A DNA stretch of 53,699 bases from assembly GCA_016930085.1 (NCBI GenBank), contig JAFGHO010000050.1, positions 1 through 53,699 of the forward strand, read 5' to 3'. A program made the position numbers and the translations under genes. Below, piece by piece: positions 1-8,444 of this stretch. This DNA is from Spirochaetales bacterium (GTDB taxonomy: Bacteria > Spirochaetota > Spirochaetia > SZUA-6 > JAFGRV01). A model generated the notes under the pieces. That model did no database searches. It was not told the origin of the DNA and saw only the letters and a list, made by a program, of their open reading frames with translations. Numbering within the stretch: position 1 is the stretch's first letter; each line of letters starts with the position of its first letter.

Positions 1-1
1 C

Positions 2-457
2 TTTTTAGGATATACACTGACATGGCATAAAAGACCCTTGTTGAAAGTAGCTTTGAAATCAATCAAGCGCCTTAAGGGAAAGATCAAAGAGATTTTCAGG
101 ATTGGAAGGGGCAGGAGCCTTTCCCAAACCATCCAAAAACTAAAGCCGTTACTGAGAGGCTGGTTTAATTATTTCAGCCTTTCAGAGGTAAAAGGCATCT
201 TTGAAACTCTGGATGGGTGGTTGCGCCGGAGACTGCGCTGTATCTTGTGGAGACAATGGAAACGCATGATAACCCGCGCCAGGAATCTGATGAAACGTGG
301 TTTGGATGAATCCACTGCATGGAAATCAGCAGGAAACGGACGGGGGGCCTGGTGGAACTCGGGTGCCCAACATATGAATAAAGCTTTCCCAAAGAGTTAT
401 TTTGACTGTTTGGGTTTGTACTCGTTCATCGATAATTGTGCGTTAAATCGTAACTGA
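2..457 (+). CDS. ltrA: Group II intron reverse transcriptase/maturase, C-terminal part
   Basis: The frame is open to the window edge, so the protein is 5'-truncated by the window. The first visible residues (FLGYTLTWHKRP) correspond to the end of the RT domain. Next comes a maturase-X (GIIM) region with LLRGWFNYF and a basic helix-rich segment (GWLRRRLRCILWRQWKR), which binds intron RNA and promotes splicing. The protein stops about 70 residues after this region with no Cys-pair HNH endonuclease domain, so it is of the endonuclease-less type. The TTG at 38 is internal and not a start. Domain V follows the stop within 10 bases, as usual for such introns. Confidence 0.88.
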   Translation, partial: FLGYTLTWHKRPLLKVALKSIKRLKGKIKEIFRIGRGRSLSQTIQKLKPLLRGWFNYFSLSEVKGIFETLDGWLRRRLRCILWRQWKRMITRARNLMKRGLDESTAWKSAGNGRGAWWNSGAQHMNKAFPKSYFDCLGLYSFIDNCALNRN

Positions 458-463
458 CTACGA

Positions 464-534
464 ACCGCCGTATACGGAACCGTACGTACGGTGGTGTGAG
501 AGGTCGGAGGGCGTAAGCCCTCCTCCTACTCGAT
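464..534 (+). ncRNA. Group II intron domains V and VI
   Basis: Domain V: bases 464-472 pair with 487-495 in a 9-bp lower helix (one G-U). A 2-nt CG bulge at 485-486 follows, then an upper helix of 473-476 with 481-484 closed by a GAAC tetraloop. This is the standard layout of the catalytic domain. Domain VI: GGAGGGC (506-512) pairs with GCCCTCC (517-523) around a GTAA loop. A528, unpaired seven bases from the 3' end, is the likely branch point. These helices were paired by eye. Confidence 0.85.
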
Positions 535-1575
535 TGTTTCCGGTAATCGAGACCTTCGATCAGCGAGTCCAGTACGATTCCATTATGGGTGTTCCAGAAA
601 AGAACGACCTCCCCTCTCGGGAGATTATCTTTGGCGTCACTCATGAGTGCGGCGAATGTTTTTCCGGTATAGGTCCTTTCAAGAGAAACACCTTCATGTT
701 CCCCGACAAGCCGGATCGCTTCTTTGCCCTCGGGTGTCATATAGGCATATCCCTCACCGGCGAACCCGTACCTGACTTCGAGCATATCGCAGGGAAAGCG
801 GAAAAGAGGAAAGCGTGGATCGTTTTTATGCAAATACCTGTTCGTATATACGAACAGACATCTGATCTTGTTTTTATCGACGAATTTCCCGCCCAGAATC
901 GAGACCGCGTGGACCGTTGCTTCGAGACCGGTCGCGCAAAGGCCGAGTAAAATACCGGCAGTCGTTCCCATGGTTCCGGCCGCGACATAGATCCTTTCCG
1001 GTTTCGGCATGAGGCCGAGATCGATTTGTTCCCTGAGTTCGAATATGGCGCTGACAATGCCGGTGATGCCGGACGGGGTCGAGCCGCCAGACCAGATAAT
1101 TTCCGGGAACCTTCCTTTTCCCATCGCGGAAACGAAATAGTGAAATAATGAGCCCAAAAAGAGGGAGACGATATTCGAATAATAATGAATGCCGGTTTCA
1201 CAGCCCAGGAGAACGAGAAGGTTTTTCCGTACATAATCTGCACCGGGCTGCGGTAAAAGCATCGCGAGGGTTTTAGCCCCGCATTGACGGGCGTAGAGTG
1301 CCGTGGCTACCGCGTGATTCGACCCCGCATTACCCGAACGTCATCACCTCATCCGCGCCGCAGGCCGGCCCTTTTCCCAAAAGGAACTCCAGTTTCCGGA
1401 TCTTGCTTCCCCCATAGTGTTGTCCGCTGACCGCATCGTCTTTCATATAAAGCCTGTCGAGGCCGATTAATCGGCCGCTGCGATCGAGTTTTTTGACCGC
1501 CGTCGGGAATTGTCCGAGTTTTATATACGGCAGTCTTTTTTGTAAAGCCGGAAAATACTCGAATATCGGTATCAT
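535..1575 (-). pseudogene. 1-Aminocyclopropane-1-carboxylate deaminase / D-cysteine desulfhydrase family, frameshifted and cut by intron
   Basis: This is a PLP-dependent fold-II enzyme of the ACC deaminase/D-cysteine desulfhydrase family. The N-terminal part starts at 1575 behind an AAGGAAGG-type ribosome site and contains YGGSKIRKLEFLLG, whose first Lys in the family holds PLP. It stops near 1333 at TFG-stop. The next frame continues exactly where the family motif should: NAGSNHAVATALYARQCGAK, then WSGGSTPSGITG and a Gly-rich phosphate loop (AAGTMGTTAG). Removing one G from the GGG near 1335 restores one frame. The C-terminal end (FWNTHNG...LDYRKQ) is interrupted by the intron at 534/535, losing perhaps the last ten residues; the frame reads on into antisense intron to 426. 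The G-run indel could be a sequencing error. Exact substrate is not determinable. Confidence 0.8.
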
Positions 1576-1820
1576 ACCTCGTCTTCCTTCCTTTCAAATA
1601 TAGAAAAAATCAGTCAATAATGGTAGTAAAAGAAAACCGGTTTTACCGTCTTTTTTCGGCCGGCAAGATGCGATAGATAAATGACGGCCCTTTGTTTGCC
1701 ATACGGCTGTGATGACGGCGTTTACATAAGCAGGCGTGTATGGTAGGGTCGTGAACATGAGGTGGTTCACAGGACCGGTACGGTCACTGACGGCAGACGG
1801 TCCATATGAAAGGAGTCGTT

Positions 1821-2771
1821 ATGAGAATAGTATGTATCGCCGTTTTCGCTTTGATCTTCTGCAGGTGTGTCCCCCGGGAAACCCCGGAGATCGTTTCAGG
1901 GCGGACGCAAAAGCATGTCCTTTCGATCGATGCCTTGCGGGAGAGGGAGTACGCGCCTTCCCCGGTCGTTATCGAAAAAATGATATCGGAATCGGAGGAA
2001 TACATCACATACATCGTTTCGTATATGTCCGAGGGGCTGAAATTGTACGCCCTCATGAATACCCCCCGGGGCGGTGACGGCGGATACCCTTTGATGATCA
2101 TCAATCACGGCTACATCCCCCCAGACGAATATTCCACGACAAGATCTTACCGGACAATTTCCGACCGGTATGCGAAAAACGGATTTCTGGTACTCAAGCC
2201 TGATTACAGGGGGCATGACGAATCCGAAGGCAGAGGGGAAGGGCCGCTTCGAACCATCCATTACTCGATTGATGTCCTCAACCTGATCGCCTCCGCCGTT
2301 TCGATCGATGAGTGGGACAGTGAACATCTCTTTCTCTACGGCCATTCCATGGGGGGTGAGGTGACACTTCGTGTCGCAGAGGTAGCGGCCGGTATAACGG
2401 CATTCTCGCTCTGGGCCCCGGTTTCCGCGTTGATTCCGGAAAACACCCTCTATTTTATACGCCGGGATTCGTATAAAAATTCGGAATCGCATTTGACCGC
2501 CCTTCATAAAATAACATCCCGTTCGGATTATCCCGATTTATCACCGGTCGAACATACCGCCTTTATCACATCCCCGGTTGTTCTGCATCACGGCACGGAC
2601 GACGAATCCGTCCCTTTTGACTGGAGTCTGAATCTCATCGAGGCTTTCACGGAGACGGGGGTCCGTTTTATCTTTTACCGGCACCCCGGCGACAATCATA
2701 ACCTTTCCCGTTACGACTATCTCGGGCTGATCGACAAGGATATCGCCTATTTCAAAACGCTGATCGACTGA
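1821..2771 (+). CDS. Alpha/beta hydrolase, prolyl-oligopeptidase-like, probable lipoprotein
   Basis: An exported serine hydrolase of about 316 residues. The start at 1821 is preferred over the ATG at 1806 because AAAGGAG at 1809-1815 gives a 5-base spacer to 1821. The N-terminus is a hydrophobic signal ending in Cys-containing LIFCRC, which could be a loose spirochaetal lipobox. The hydrolase core has an oxyanion-region NHGY motif, nucleophile Ser about 176 in GHSMGG, Asp about 260 in HGTDDESV and His about 293 in GDNHNL, so the full catalytic triad is present. The spacing resembles dienelactone hydrolase or the S9 peptidase catalytic domain, but there is no beta-propeller. The substrate cannot be told; esterase or peptidase are both possible. 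Confidence 0.85.
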   Translation: MRIVCIAVFALIFCRCVPRETPEIVSGRTQKHVLSIDALREREYAPSPVVIEKMISESEEYITYIVSYMSEGLKLYALMNTPRGGDGGYPLMIINHGYIPPDEYSTTRSYRTISDRYAKNGFLVLKPDYRGHDESEGRGEGPLRTIHYSIDVLNLIASAVSIDEWDSEHLFLYGHSMGGEVTLRVAEVAAGITAFSLWAPVSALIPENTLYFIRRDSYKNSESHLTALHKITSRSDYPDLSPVEHTAFITSPVVLHHGTDDESVPFDWSLNLIEAFTETGVRFIFYRHPGDNHNLSRYDYLGLIDKDIAYFKTLID

Positions 2772-2834
2772 CAAAATAAATACATCGATGCGGGATAACG
2801 GCATTGAACTATAACCGTTTGTGAGTAAACCGTA

Positions 2835-3479
2835 TCAAAGGCCGTCAAGCGGGTTCCGGCCGTACCAGTTCGAGTAGGTTTTATCCGCGGGAAACCTGAA
2901 TGTCGATGAGAGAACCGGGAGGTTCTGGATGCCGAGGCTTCCGTAATCGAGATGCCAGTCGGGCGGCGGACAGTCTTTCATGAAAACGACATACATAATC
3001 GTGTCATTGAAATCGACCTCGCCCGTATTGTCCTCGATTCCGAGTTTGAAAAAATAGGCGATACCACCCTTTATAACGCCTTTGCCCAATACATCAAAGG
3101 TTTCGCCTTTTTCCCTGATCACCTTGTACTTGATATATGTTTTTTCCTGCCGGACGTCGAATATTTTCAAGCGGCAGTAATGTGTTTCATCCGTTTTCAT
3201 CCCGATCCAGATAAAATCGTGTTCAGTGGGAATGGTAAATTTCTTGAGTTGTTTAAAACTGTTTTCTTTGAGTTCTTCCCGGAAATCAACCGGCTTTTGA
3301 CAATTACCCTTTGTGTAATAAAACTCGGTGGTTATACATGTCTCTTCGTTTCGATCGCACGCATACCAGAGACCGATATAGTCGTTTTCTTCTTTGAGTT
3401 TTTTCATGTTGATGAACAGGGCGTCCCCTTTCACTCCCCCCGCGAAATCGGTCTGAATAATCTCGAAGCTTTCTTTCAT
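2835..3479 (-). CDS. Hypothetical protein, 214 aa
   Basis: I do not recognise this family. The start at 3479 is supported by AAGGAG about seven bases upstream (3486-3491 on the plus strand). There is no signal peptide or membrane segment. The sequence alternates hydrophobic and charged residues like a beta-rich soluble protein, with four Cys in the first 110 residues (ACDRNEETC, GNCQKP, YCRLK), which may be metal ligands or coincidental. It converges on the hydrolase gene and lies downstream of the rhomboid gene in the same direction, about 150 bases away. Confidence 0.7.
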   Translation of the reverse strand: MKESFEIIQTDFAGGVKGDALFINMKKLKEENDYIGLWYACDRNEETCITTEFYYTKGNCQKPVDFREELKENSFKQLKKFTIPTEHDFIWIGMKTDETHYCRLKIFDVRQEKTYIKYKVIREKGETFDVLGKGVIKGGIAYFFKLGIEDNTGEVDFNDTIMYVVFMKDCPPPDWHLDYGSLGIQNLPVLSSTFRFPADKTYSNWYGRNPLDGL

Positions 3480-3629
3480 GGCGGCTCTCCTTTTTTATCA
3501 GTCAGTGATGCCCGGTTCCGGCGGCAGATCGTTTACCAGGGCTTCTGTAATAAGTGTAGGTGCGGGAAATCGGTAATGCAAGGGGAGACGGCGGAAATAC
3601 GTGAATTATTTCAGGTATTGAAAGGCCGG

Positions 3630-5222
3630 TTACAGCTGATCCGGCGATTGCGGGACCGCCGCTTCCCGGTCATTGATTTTTTCATCCGAAAGACCGAATA
3701 TATCCGTTAATATAGCGCGTGCTTCCCCGGCAAGGATGCCTTTTCTCACGAGATCGACGAGGTCGCCGACGGCCCCGTCATGGGCGGTCTTTTCGAGTTT
3801 TATCTCGCCGTTTTCGAGTTCGGAATACAGCCTTCGGGCCTCTTCGAATCGTTCCATCCTGAGATAGCAGAGCGCGATATTGTAATGTGCATAAAGCGCG
3901 ACGACGGGATCGAGGTCGACCGCTTTTTTGGAAAGTTCGATGCACCGGGAGAAATCCCCCTTCAGATAGTATTCCCATCCGGCATTTCCGTAAACGACGG
4001 ATTTCATGCTGCGAATGACCTGACTGTCTTTATCGGCGGGGGCATGTTGCTCGAGTACTTCCAATGCCTTGATATACTGTCCTTTTTCGAAATATTCCCT
4101 GACCGCCTCGGCCGGCAGGACATTGTTCCGGTAAAACGGCGATACGGTTAAAAGTGTTATCAAAAGATACGCGGCGATTCCCGCGACACCGAGATAGCGG
4201 AGATATCGCCGGGGTGCCCTGACGGGGGGAAGGCGTCGCCTGAGAAAGAATCCCGCGCCGAGGCCGGTAAGAAGCCCGCCGATATGCCCCGCGTTGTCGA
4301 TCCCGTTGAAGGAAAACCCGATCACGAGGTTGATTCCCACGATAATGAGAAGGTTCAGCAGGATCCGGCGGGAAATCTGTTGAGGAATCTTCAGTTCCTT
4401 GGTCGCGAAAAAGGCGATAAGTGCGCCGACAATGCCGAAAATTGCGCCGGAAGCGCCTGCGCTCGCGCCGACCGGATTGAAATACAGACTGGCGACACTT
4501 CCGCCGAATCCGCTAACGAGATAGATAGTCAGAAAACCGATGTTCCCGAATAGCCGTTCCGCGAGGATGCCGAGATACCAGAGGGCCCACATGTTCACGG
4601 CAAAATGAAGCAGGCCGATATGAATGAAAACGGAAGTGGCAAGCCGCCACCATTCGTTATTGATGAGGACGAGCGGAGTCACTTTCGCCCCCCATCGGAT
4701 CAACTGATCCGCCTGGGGAGAGAATATCGAGACCCCGTTCAGCGCCATGACAATGAAGACGATCGCGTTGATTGCGATGAGGGCGATCGTTACGTAGATA
4801 CGGGGAGTGACCAGTTCGAGAAACTCACGGAAACTCATGACTTTCATACGATGTCCCGTGTTATATTCTATTGCGGCGTCATCCCGTGCGGATGAGGTCG
4901 AGGGGTGTTCGCTCTCCGGTGTATATATCTTTCCGCCGTTATCCTTTTCCGCCTCAGGTGCTTCCGTATCATTTTCAACCGGTTTTTCGGCGTTTTCAGT
5001 CGCTTCGCTTTTCATATCTGCCGTTTCCCTGTTTTCGGGCATGATCTCTTCGTTCTGCGGCTTTATGCGTATTTTACAATTGCACGGTTTTTCCGTTTTT
5101 ACCGTTTCAACAGGGACTTCCGTCCAGGAAAGGCATTCAGGACAGAGGGCTTCCTTTCCCGTATCGCTTTTCAGCACAATCAGATCGTTCCCGCAATGGG
5201 GACAGCGGAACATATTCGGCAT
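3630..5222 (-). CDS. Rhomboid-family intramembrane protease with N-terminal zinc ribbon and C-terminal TPR
   Basis: A membrane serine protease of about 530 residues. The start at 5222 (MPNMFRCPHCGN) is chosen because GGAGG sits seven bases upstream; a longer frame to 5273 lacks a ribosome site. Residues 7-30 form a zinc ribbon (C7-x2-C10, C27-x2-C30), followed by an acidic linker of about 80 residues. The six-helix rhomboid core follows, with the WWR loop-1 motif, catalytic Ser about 258 in GASGAIFG and His about 313 in NAGHIGG. After a last transmembrane helix, the C-terminal 150 residues hold TPR-like helices (ALEVLEQ, CIELSKKAVDLDP, NIALCYLRMERFEEA). The two flanking domains suggest recruitment of substrates or partners. 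Substrate unknown. Confidence 0.92.
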   Translation of the reverse strand: MPNMFRCPHCGNDLIVLKSDTGKEALCPECLSWTEVPVETVKTEKPCNCKIRIKPQNEEIMPENRETADMKSEATENAEKPVENDTEAPEAEKDNGGKIYTPESEHPSTSSARDDAAIEYNTGHRMKVMSFREFLELVTPRIYVTIALIAINAIVFIVMALNGVSIFSPQADQLIRWGAKVTPLVLINNEWWRLATSVFIHIGLLHFAVNMWALWYLGILAERLFGNIGFLTIYLVSGFGGSVASLYFNPVGASAGASGAIFGIVGALIAFFATKELKIPQQISRRILLNLLIIVGINLVIGFSFNGIDNAGHIGGLLTGLGAGFFLRRRLPPVRAPRRYLRYLGVAGIAAYLLITLLTVSPFYRNNVLPAEAVREYFEKGQYIKALEVLEQHAPADKDSQVIRSMKSVVYGNAGWEYYLKGDFSRCIELSKKAVDLDPVVALYAHYNIALCYLRMERFEEARRLYSELENGEIKLEKTAHDGAVGDLVDLVRKGILAGEARAILTDIFGLSDEKINDREAAVPQSPDQL

Positions 5223-5518
5223 TCGATTTCCTCCGTGATCGTAATAATGGCAGGGCCGCACATACAATACCATAGAAACGGGAAAACGGCAATATTAAAG
5301 GCTTTTTATCCCTGCCGTTTCAAGATACTTTTTACGTCTTCACCTCCCGGCAGAAGTCATGACGGCATGATATGCTGTCCGGTTCTTTATAGACGGCGGT
5401 TTCTTTTATCGTCAATAAGCCGAAAATGATTTTTATTGTGGTAACGACAGAAATATGGTATACTACGTCGTCAATGAAGAAAATGTAAGTGTCGGGAAAA
5501 CCGACAGGGAGAAAATAT

Positions 5519-6085
5519 ATGAAAAAAGATATCAAAATGATTGCCGCTCTCATTATATGCTTTCTTTTTCTCCCGACCGGTTGTGATTTTCACAACCCGG
5601 AGTTCATGAAGCCGGTTGAGTTGAAAACAGAAACAGTCGGCTTTACAACGACAGGAACCTATGTGTGGCAGCTCCCCGGGAACGCTTATGAAGAAGAAAT
5701 CACACTGGAAATGATAGGAGGGGGGCAAAGCGGCGGAATGGCGGAAGCGGGAGGAGGACAAAGCGGCTGTTGGTGTATCACGGAACAGGGTCAGCGTGGA
5801 AGCTGCGGGGGATACTTTCTGGAAAAAATTTTAGTAAGTAAAAACACCGAATATACCGTTATCGTGGGACAAGGTGGAAAGGGCGGTTATCTCGTGTACG
5901 GAGGAATATCAGCTTTTTCGGGAAAAGATGCCAATAAATCGACCCCTTCTGCTTCTCCAACCTGCCATCCGGAAGGGTACGGGATGGGTGGGTTAGGCGG
6001 GACATGTTCACTTTGTAATCTCTCCCCAGGCTCTCCTGGCGCATCAGGTGCGGTCTTTATCTCCTATACGGCGAAAGTTGAATAA
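5519..6085 (+). CDS. Glycine- and cysteine-containing lipoprotein
   Basis: A secreted lipoprotein of about 188 residues. The ATG at 5519 has AGGGAG seven bases upstream; an in-frame GTG at 5489 lacks this. The signal peptide ends in a good lipobox (FLPTGC). The mature part has a beta-like segment (FTTTGTYVWQLPGNAYEEEI) followed by glycine-rich stretches (IGGGQSGG, AGGGQSG, GQGGKGG, GMGGLGG), and ends in a strand-like GASGAVFISYTAKVE. Six Cys residues lie in the Gly-rich half (CWC, SCGG, TCH, CSLC) and could form disulfides. The layout recalls Gly-rich repeat domains of surface and phage-tail proteins. Function unknown. Confidence 0.75.
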   Translation: MKKDIKMIAALIICFLFLPTGCDFHNPEFMKPVELKTETVGFTTTGTYVWQLPGNAYEEEITLEMIGGGQSGGMAEAGGGQSGCWCITEQGQRGSCGGYFLEKILVSKNTEYTVIVGQGGKGGYLVYGGISAFSGKDANKSTPSASPTCHPEGYGMGGLGGTCSLCNLSPGSPGASGAVFISYTAKVE

Positions 6086-6267
6086 CAGCGTACAGCAATA
6101 GCGGTGGGCGATACGGGAAAAACCGTTCTCCTGCCGTGGAATTTCGAAACGATGCCCTTTCATTCCCCCTGAAAGTCAAGCGCCTCCGAATTAATGCATT
6201 ATTTCAGCCTGCACAGGCGTATGTCTCCTCTTTTTGTTGTTATGGAATATACCTGTAAAAGCCGATT

Positions 6268-6317
6268 CCGGGGCCGGATATCAATATCCGTCTCCGGATA
6301 TTGACCTCCGGCCCCGG
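6268..6317. repeat. Large imperfect inverted repeat (23-bp arms)
   Basis: Bases 6268-6290 and 6295-6317 are reverse complements at 21 of 23 positions around a 4-base loop (TCTC). The two mismatches are adjacent, opposite TA at 6279-6280. The arms begin and end with CCGGGG/CCCCGG. No T-run follows on either strand, so this is not a standard intrinsic terminator. It lies 183 bases after the lipoprotein stop and 40 bases before the GTG start of the next gene. Confidence 0.8.
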
Positions 6318-6356
6318 ATGCGTTAACATGAAAAGGGGAGGGGAAGGAGCGACCAG

Positions 6357-6656
6357 GTGTCATTACTGAGAAAATTCGCGGTTTCAGAGGGTCGTGCCAT
6401 GGTGCGCGTGAGGTATTCCGGTACCCATGACCGCGCGACTGTCGGTGTGTGTCCGGGGTGCTGGAATATCAGGGAACGCAGAAAGGTACTCCTGCTGAAA
6501 CTCGAAAAAATGGGGCTCGAGGTGGTACACAAAGATGACGGGCTTGACGGAATATACCGGTTCGGTAAGGGCCACGCGCCCGGCTGCAGGTATGGGCGGA
6601 TTTCTTCCGATCCGTGGAAAAGGTTTGAATCGGTTTTAAAAAAGGGAAAACCGTAG
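6357..6656 (+). CDS. Small hypothetical protein with Cys motif, 99 aa
   Basis: Not recognised. The GTG start at 6357 has AAGGAG (6344-6349) seven bases upstream. The protein is basic, with a CPGCWN motif and a later HAPGCRYG, so three Cys and a His could bind a metal ion, and an amphipathic middle (RRKVLLLKLEKMGLEVV). There is no signal peptide or membrane segment. A large inverted repeat lies just upstream and may affect its transcript. Confidence 0.6.
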   Translation: MSLLRKFAVSEGRAMVRVRYSGTHDRATVGVCPGCWNIRERRKVLLLKLEKMGLEVVHKDDGLDGIYRFGKGHAPGCRYGRISSDPWKRFESVLKKGKP

Positions 6657-6670
6657 GGGCCGAAACCCGG

Positions 6671-6686
6671 CGGGCAGCCCGTTTTT
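6671..6686 (+). terminator. Possible short intrinsic terminator
   Basis: CGGG-CAG-CCCG followed immediately by TTTTT, 15 bases after the stop of the small Cys protein gene and between two converging genes. The stem has only four G-C pairs, so it is weak. Confidence 0.35.
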
Positions 6687-6707
6687 CATGTCCGCTTTTA
6701 CGGTCAA

Positions 6708-7460
6708 TCAGTCGTTCCGGGCGATGGCGTGTTGCAGTTTTCTGTTTGCCCGCTCGTCCATCAGATATGAACGTACTTTCGGATTCTTTTTCGCATTCAC
6801 TTCCCTGAAATAGACAAACTGGACGCCGATCGACTGGTTTTTCTGGATAATCGTACAATCGACCGTATACAATTCATCACCCAGCAAAAGAGAGCAGCGA
6901 TCCAGTTTGACGCCCGGCTCCAGATCCTGGATGCGTTGCGGCAGTTTCGGGCTGAACCTGAGTCCGTCGGCGGAAATATCGATGACGCTGCCGCTTATGA
7001 GGATGAGGATTTTCGGATGCGTGAAGATAAATCCGATTTTATCCGATTCTTCGACCGGATAACGGGAATACTTGCGGTTGTCGGGGAGTTTCAGGTATCT
7101 TCGGATAATTTCTTCGAGGCGGTAGATCACGCGGTTGTTCCAGATATTGTCGGTGACGATACCGTTGATATCGAGGAAAATGGCTTTGGATGCCTCTTCG
7201 AAGGGGAAATCCTTGTCGCTGATCAGAATAAAAATACCTTTTTTCCTTGGATACTTTTCCCGCAGGACCTTGAGCAGCGGTTTCCAATGTCTGGGGTAAT
7301 CGATTTCATAGTAGATGATGATATCGAAGTCGAGGGTGTCGATTTCATTGATGACCTCGATGGGATCTCTTTTATGAATGATATCCAGGCCGAGGGGCTT
7401 AAAATGATAGTCAAGAACATCCTTGAAATAGAGTTCATAGGAAATAAATATGATATTCAT
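6708..7460 (-). CDS. PilZ-domain protein with receiver-like N-terminus
   Basis: A probable c-di-GMP effector of 250 residues. The N-terminal half (about 1-120) looks like a degenerate response-regulator fold with strands such as MNIIFISY, DFDIIIYYEID and KGIFILISD, but I see no clear phospho-acceptor set. The C-terminal half is a PilZ domain with both ligand-binding motifs: RKYSRYP (RxxxR) and DISADG (DxSxxG). The ATG directly follows the TAA of the upstream exported-protein gene, so the two are one operon and probably translationally coupled. It may act on motility or the envelope; no partner is provable here. Confidence 0.85.
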   Translation of the reverse strand: MNIIFISYELYFKDVLDYHFKPLGLDIIHKRDPIEVINEIDTLDFDIIIYYEIDYPRHWKPLLKVLREKYPRKKGIFILISDKDFPFEEASKAIFLDINGIVTDNIWNNRVIYRLEEIIRRYLKLPDNRKYSRYPVEESDKIGFIFTHPKILILISGSVIDISADGLRFSPKLPQRIQDLEPGVKLDRCSLLLGDELYTVDCTIIQKNQSIGVQFVYFREVNAKKNPKVRSYLMDERANRKLQHAIARND

Positions 7461-8414
7461 TTATTCGGTCCTGATCGGTACAACGGTATATCCGGATATG
7501 AGCCAGTATTGATCGTATTTCCTGACAGTATACGTATATTCTTTCACATCAGTATAGTCCGAATATCTGAATTTTTCAAGAACAACGACGCTTCCTTCCA
7601 ATGGCCGGTATTCCGTTTTGAGGATTTCAAACTCCGTTGGTATTGCCAGAATTGCCTGCTCTATTTTCTGAAGCATCAGGCTGTTTCTGAAGTCTTCGAG
7701 CATCTGCTGCTGTGCTTCCTGGGACGCTTTTTTGAAACGGTTCGCCCGCGAATAATTCTGGAGAAAAAGGCTTTTCAGATCGAGGTAGAGAAAAAACTTT
7801 TCCCATTGGGATTTCTGACGGGCATGCAGCATATAGGTGACCACTTCATCCGGCGGGATCTGTTCACGTTCAAGTGCCTTTCCCGTTTCCACCTCAATCA
7901 CCGCCTGCATTTCTTTGGAAACGACCGGAGGGCGTATGCTGAGTGATAGTTTATTCGATCTGATAAAAGTCGAACCCTGATACGCGAGTTCGGGATAAAA
8001 AACGGCCTGGATCGTATACAGTCCCGCCTGTTCGAATTTGACATACTCGTTCAGAATTTCCGTAAAACTGTATTCCTCCCCCGGTTCGATACTTACCTCG
8101 CGGTAAAAAACATGTTGCCTCGATGATCGTTCTGTGATAAATTTTTCCGCGTGGGGCAACGTGAGATTGGTCGGGGTTTTTACGTCGAAGTCGAGGTTGA
8201 AGAACCTGTTTGACGCGATCTTGAATCTGTAGGAACCGGTTCCATTGTTCGTGAGAGAGATTTTAACGGCGATATCGGTCTGATTGAGATAGTATATTCT
8301 CTTTTCGAAAAAACGGATGGTAACATCGATTCCTTCGACCGGCTGCGCAAAGATCAGCGGTGCGAACGACATGAGAGTGATAATAATGAAACATTGTATA
8401 CTAAAAGATTTCAT
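7461..8414 (-). CDS. Exported hypothetical protein, 317 aa
   Basis: It starts with a clear Sec signal peptide (FIIITLMSFAPLIFAQPVEG, cleavage likely after FAQ). The mature part up to about residue 150 is beta-rich and Ig-like (VKISLTNNGTGSYRFKIASN, SIEPGEEYSF, AGLYTIQAVFYPEL). The rest is helical and charged, then a final beta hairpin with a Tyr-rich RYSDYTDVKEYTYTV. An AAAAGG directly abuts the ATG. It is divergent from mfd with a 30-bp gap and feeds straight into the PilZ gene. Function unknown; a periplasmic sensor or adaptor to the PilZ partner is inference only. Confidence 0.8.
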   Translation of the reverse strand: MKSFSIQCFIIITLMSFAPLIFAQPVEGIDVTIRFFEKRIYYLNQTDIAVKISLTNNGTGSYRFKIASNRFFNLDFDVKTPTNLTLPHAEKFITERSSRQHVFYREVSIEPGEEYSFTEILNEYVKFEQAGLYTIQAVFYPELAYQGSTFIRSNKLSLSIRPPVVSKEMQAVIEVETGKALEREQIPPDEVVTYMLHARQKSQWEKFFLYLDLKSLFLQNYSRANRFKKASQEAQQQMLEDFRNSLMLQKIEQAILAIPTEFEILKTEYRPLEGSVVVLEKFRYSDYTDVKEYTYTVRKYDQYWLISGYTVVPIRTE

Positions 8415-8424
8415 CCTTTTCTTT

Positions 8425-8430
8425 TATAAT
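8425..8430 (+). promoter_or_regulatory. -10 box of mfd
   Basis: A perfect TATAAT lies 14 bases before the mfd ATG, within the 30-bp gap to the divergent gene. There is no convincing -35 at 17 bases and no ribosome site, so the transcript would have a leader of about 8 bases or less. Confidence 0.45.
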
Positions 8431-8444
8431 CTTCGGTAAAATAA

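Larger units (their letters stand above)
1..534 (+). mobile_element. Group II intron, 3' portion (5' end outside window)
   Basis: This is the 3' part of a retrotransposing ribozyme: the end of the intron-encoded reverse transcriptase/maturase, then intron domains V and VI. The right boundary at about 534 follows from the domain VI hairpin, the probable branch-point A528 seven bases from the end, and the point where the disrupted minus-strand gene resumes. The intron lies antisense to that gene, so it could not be spliced from the gene's mRNA. The 5' end, RT catalytic domains and domains I-IV are outside the window. Confidence 0.88.

Noticed and set aside
38-40. TTG as the start of the intron maturase
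   Set aside because: The frame is open to base 2 and the upstream residues (FLGYTLTW) belong to the RT domain, so the protein is cut by the window edge.
1633-1656. AAAACCGGTTTT followed by T6 as a terminator
   Set aside because: The palindrome leaves no loop and is separated from the T-run; it lies at the head ends of two divergent genes.
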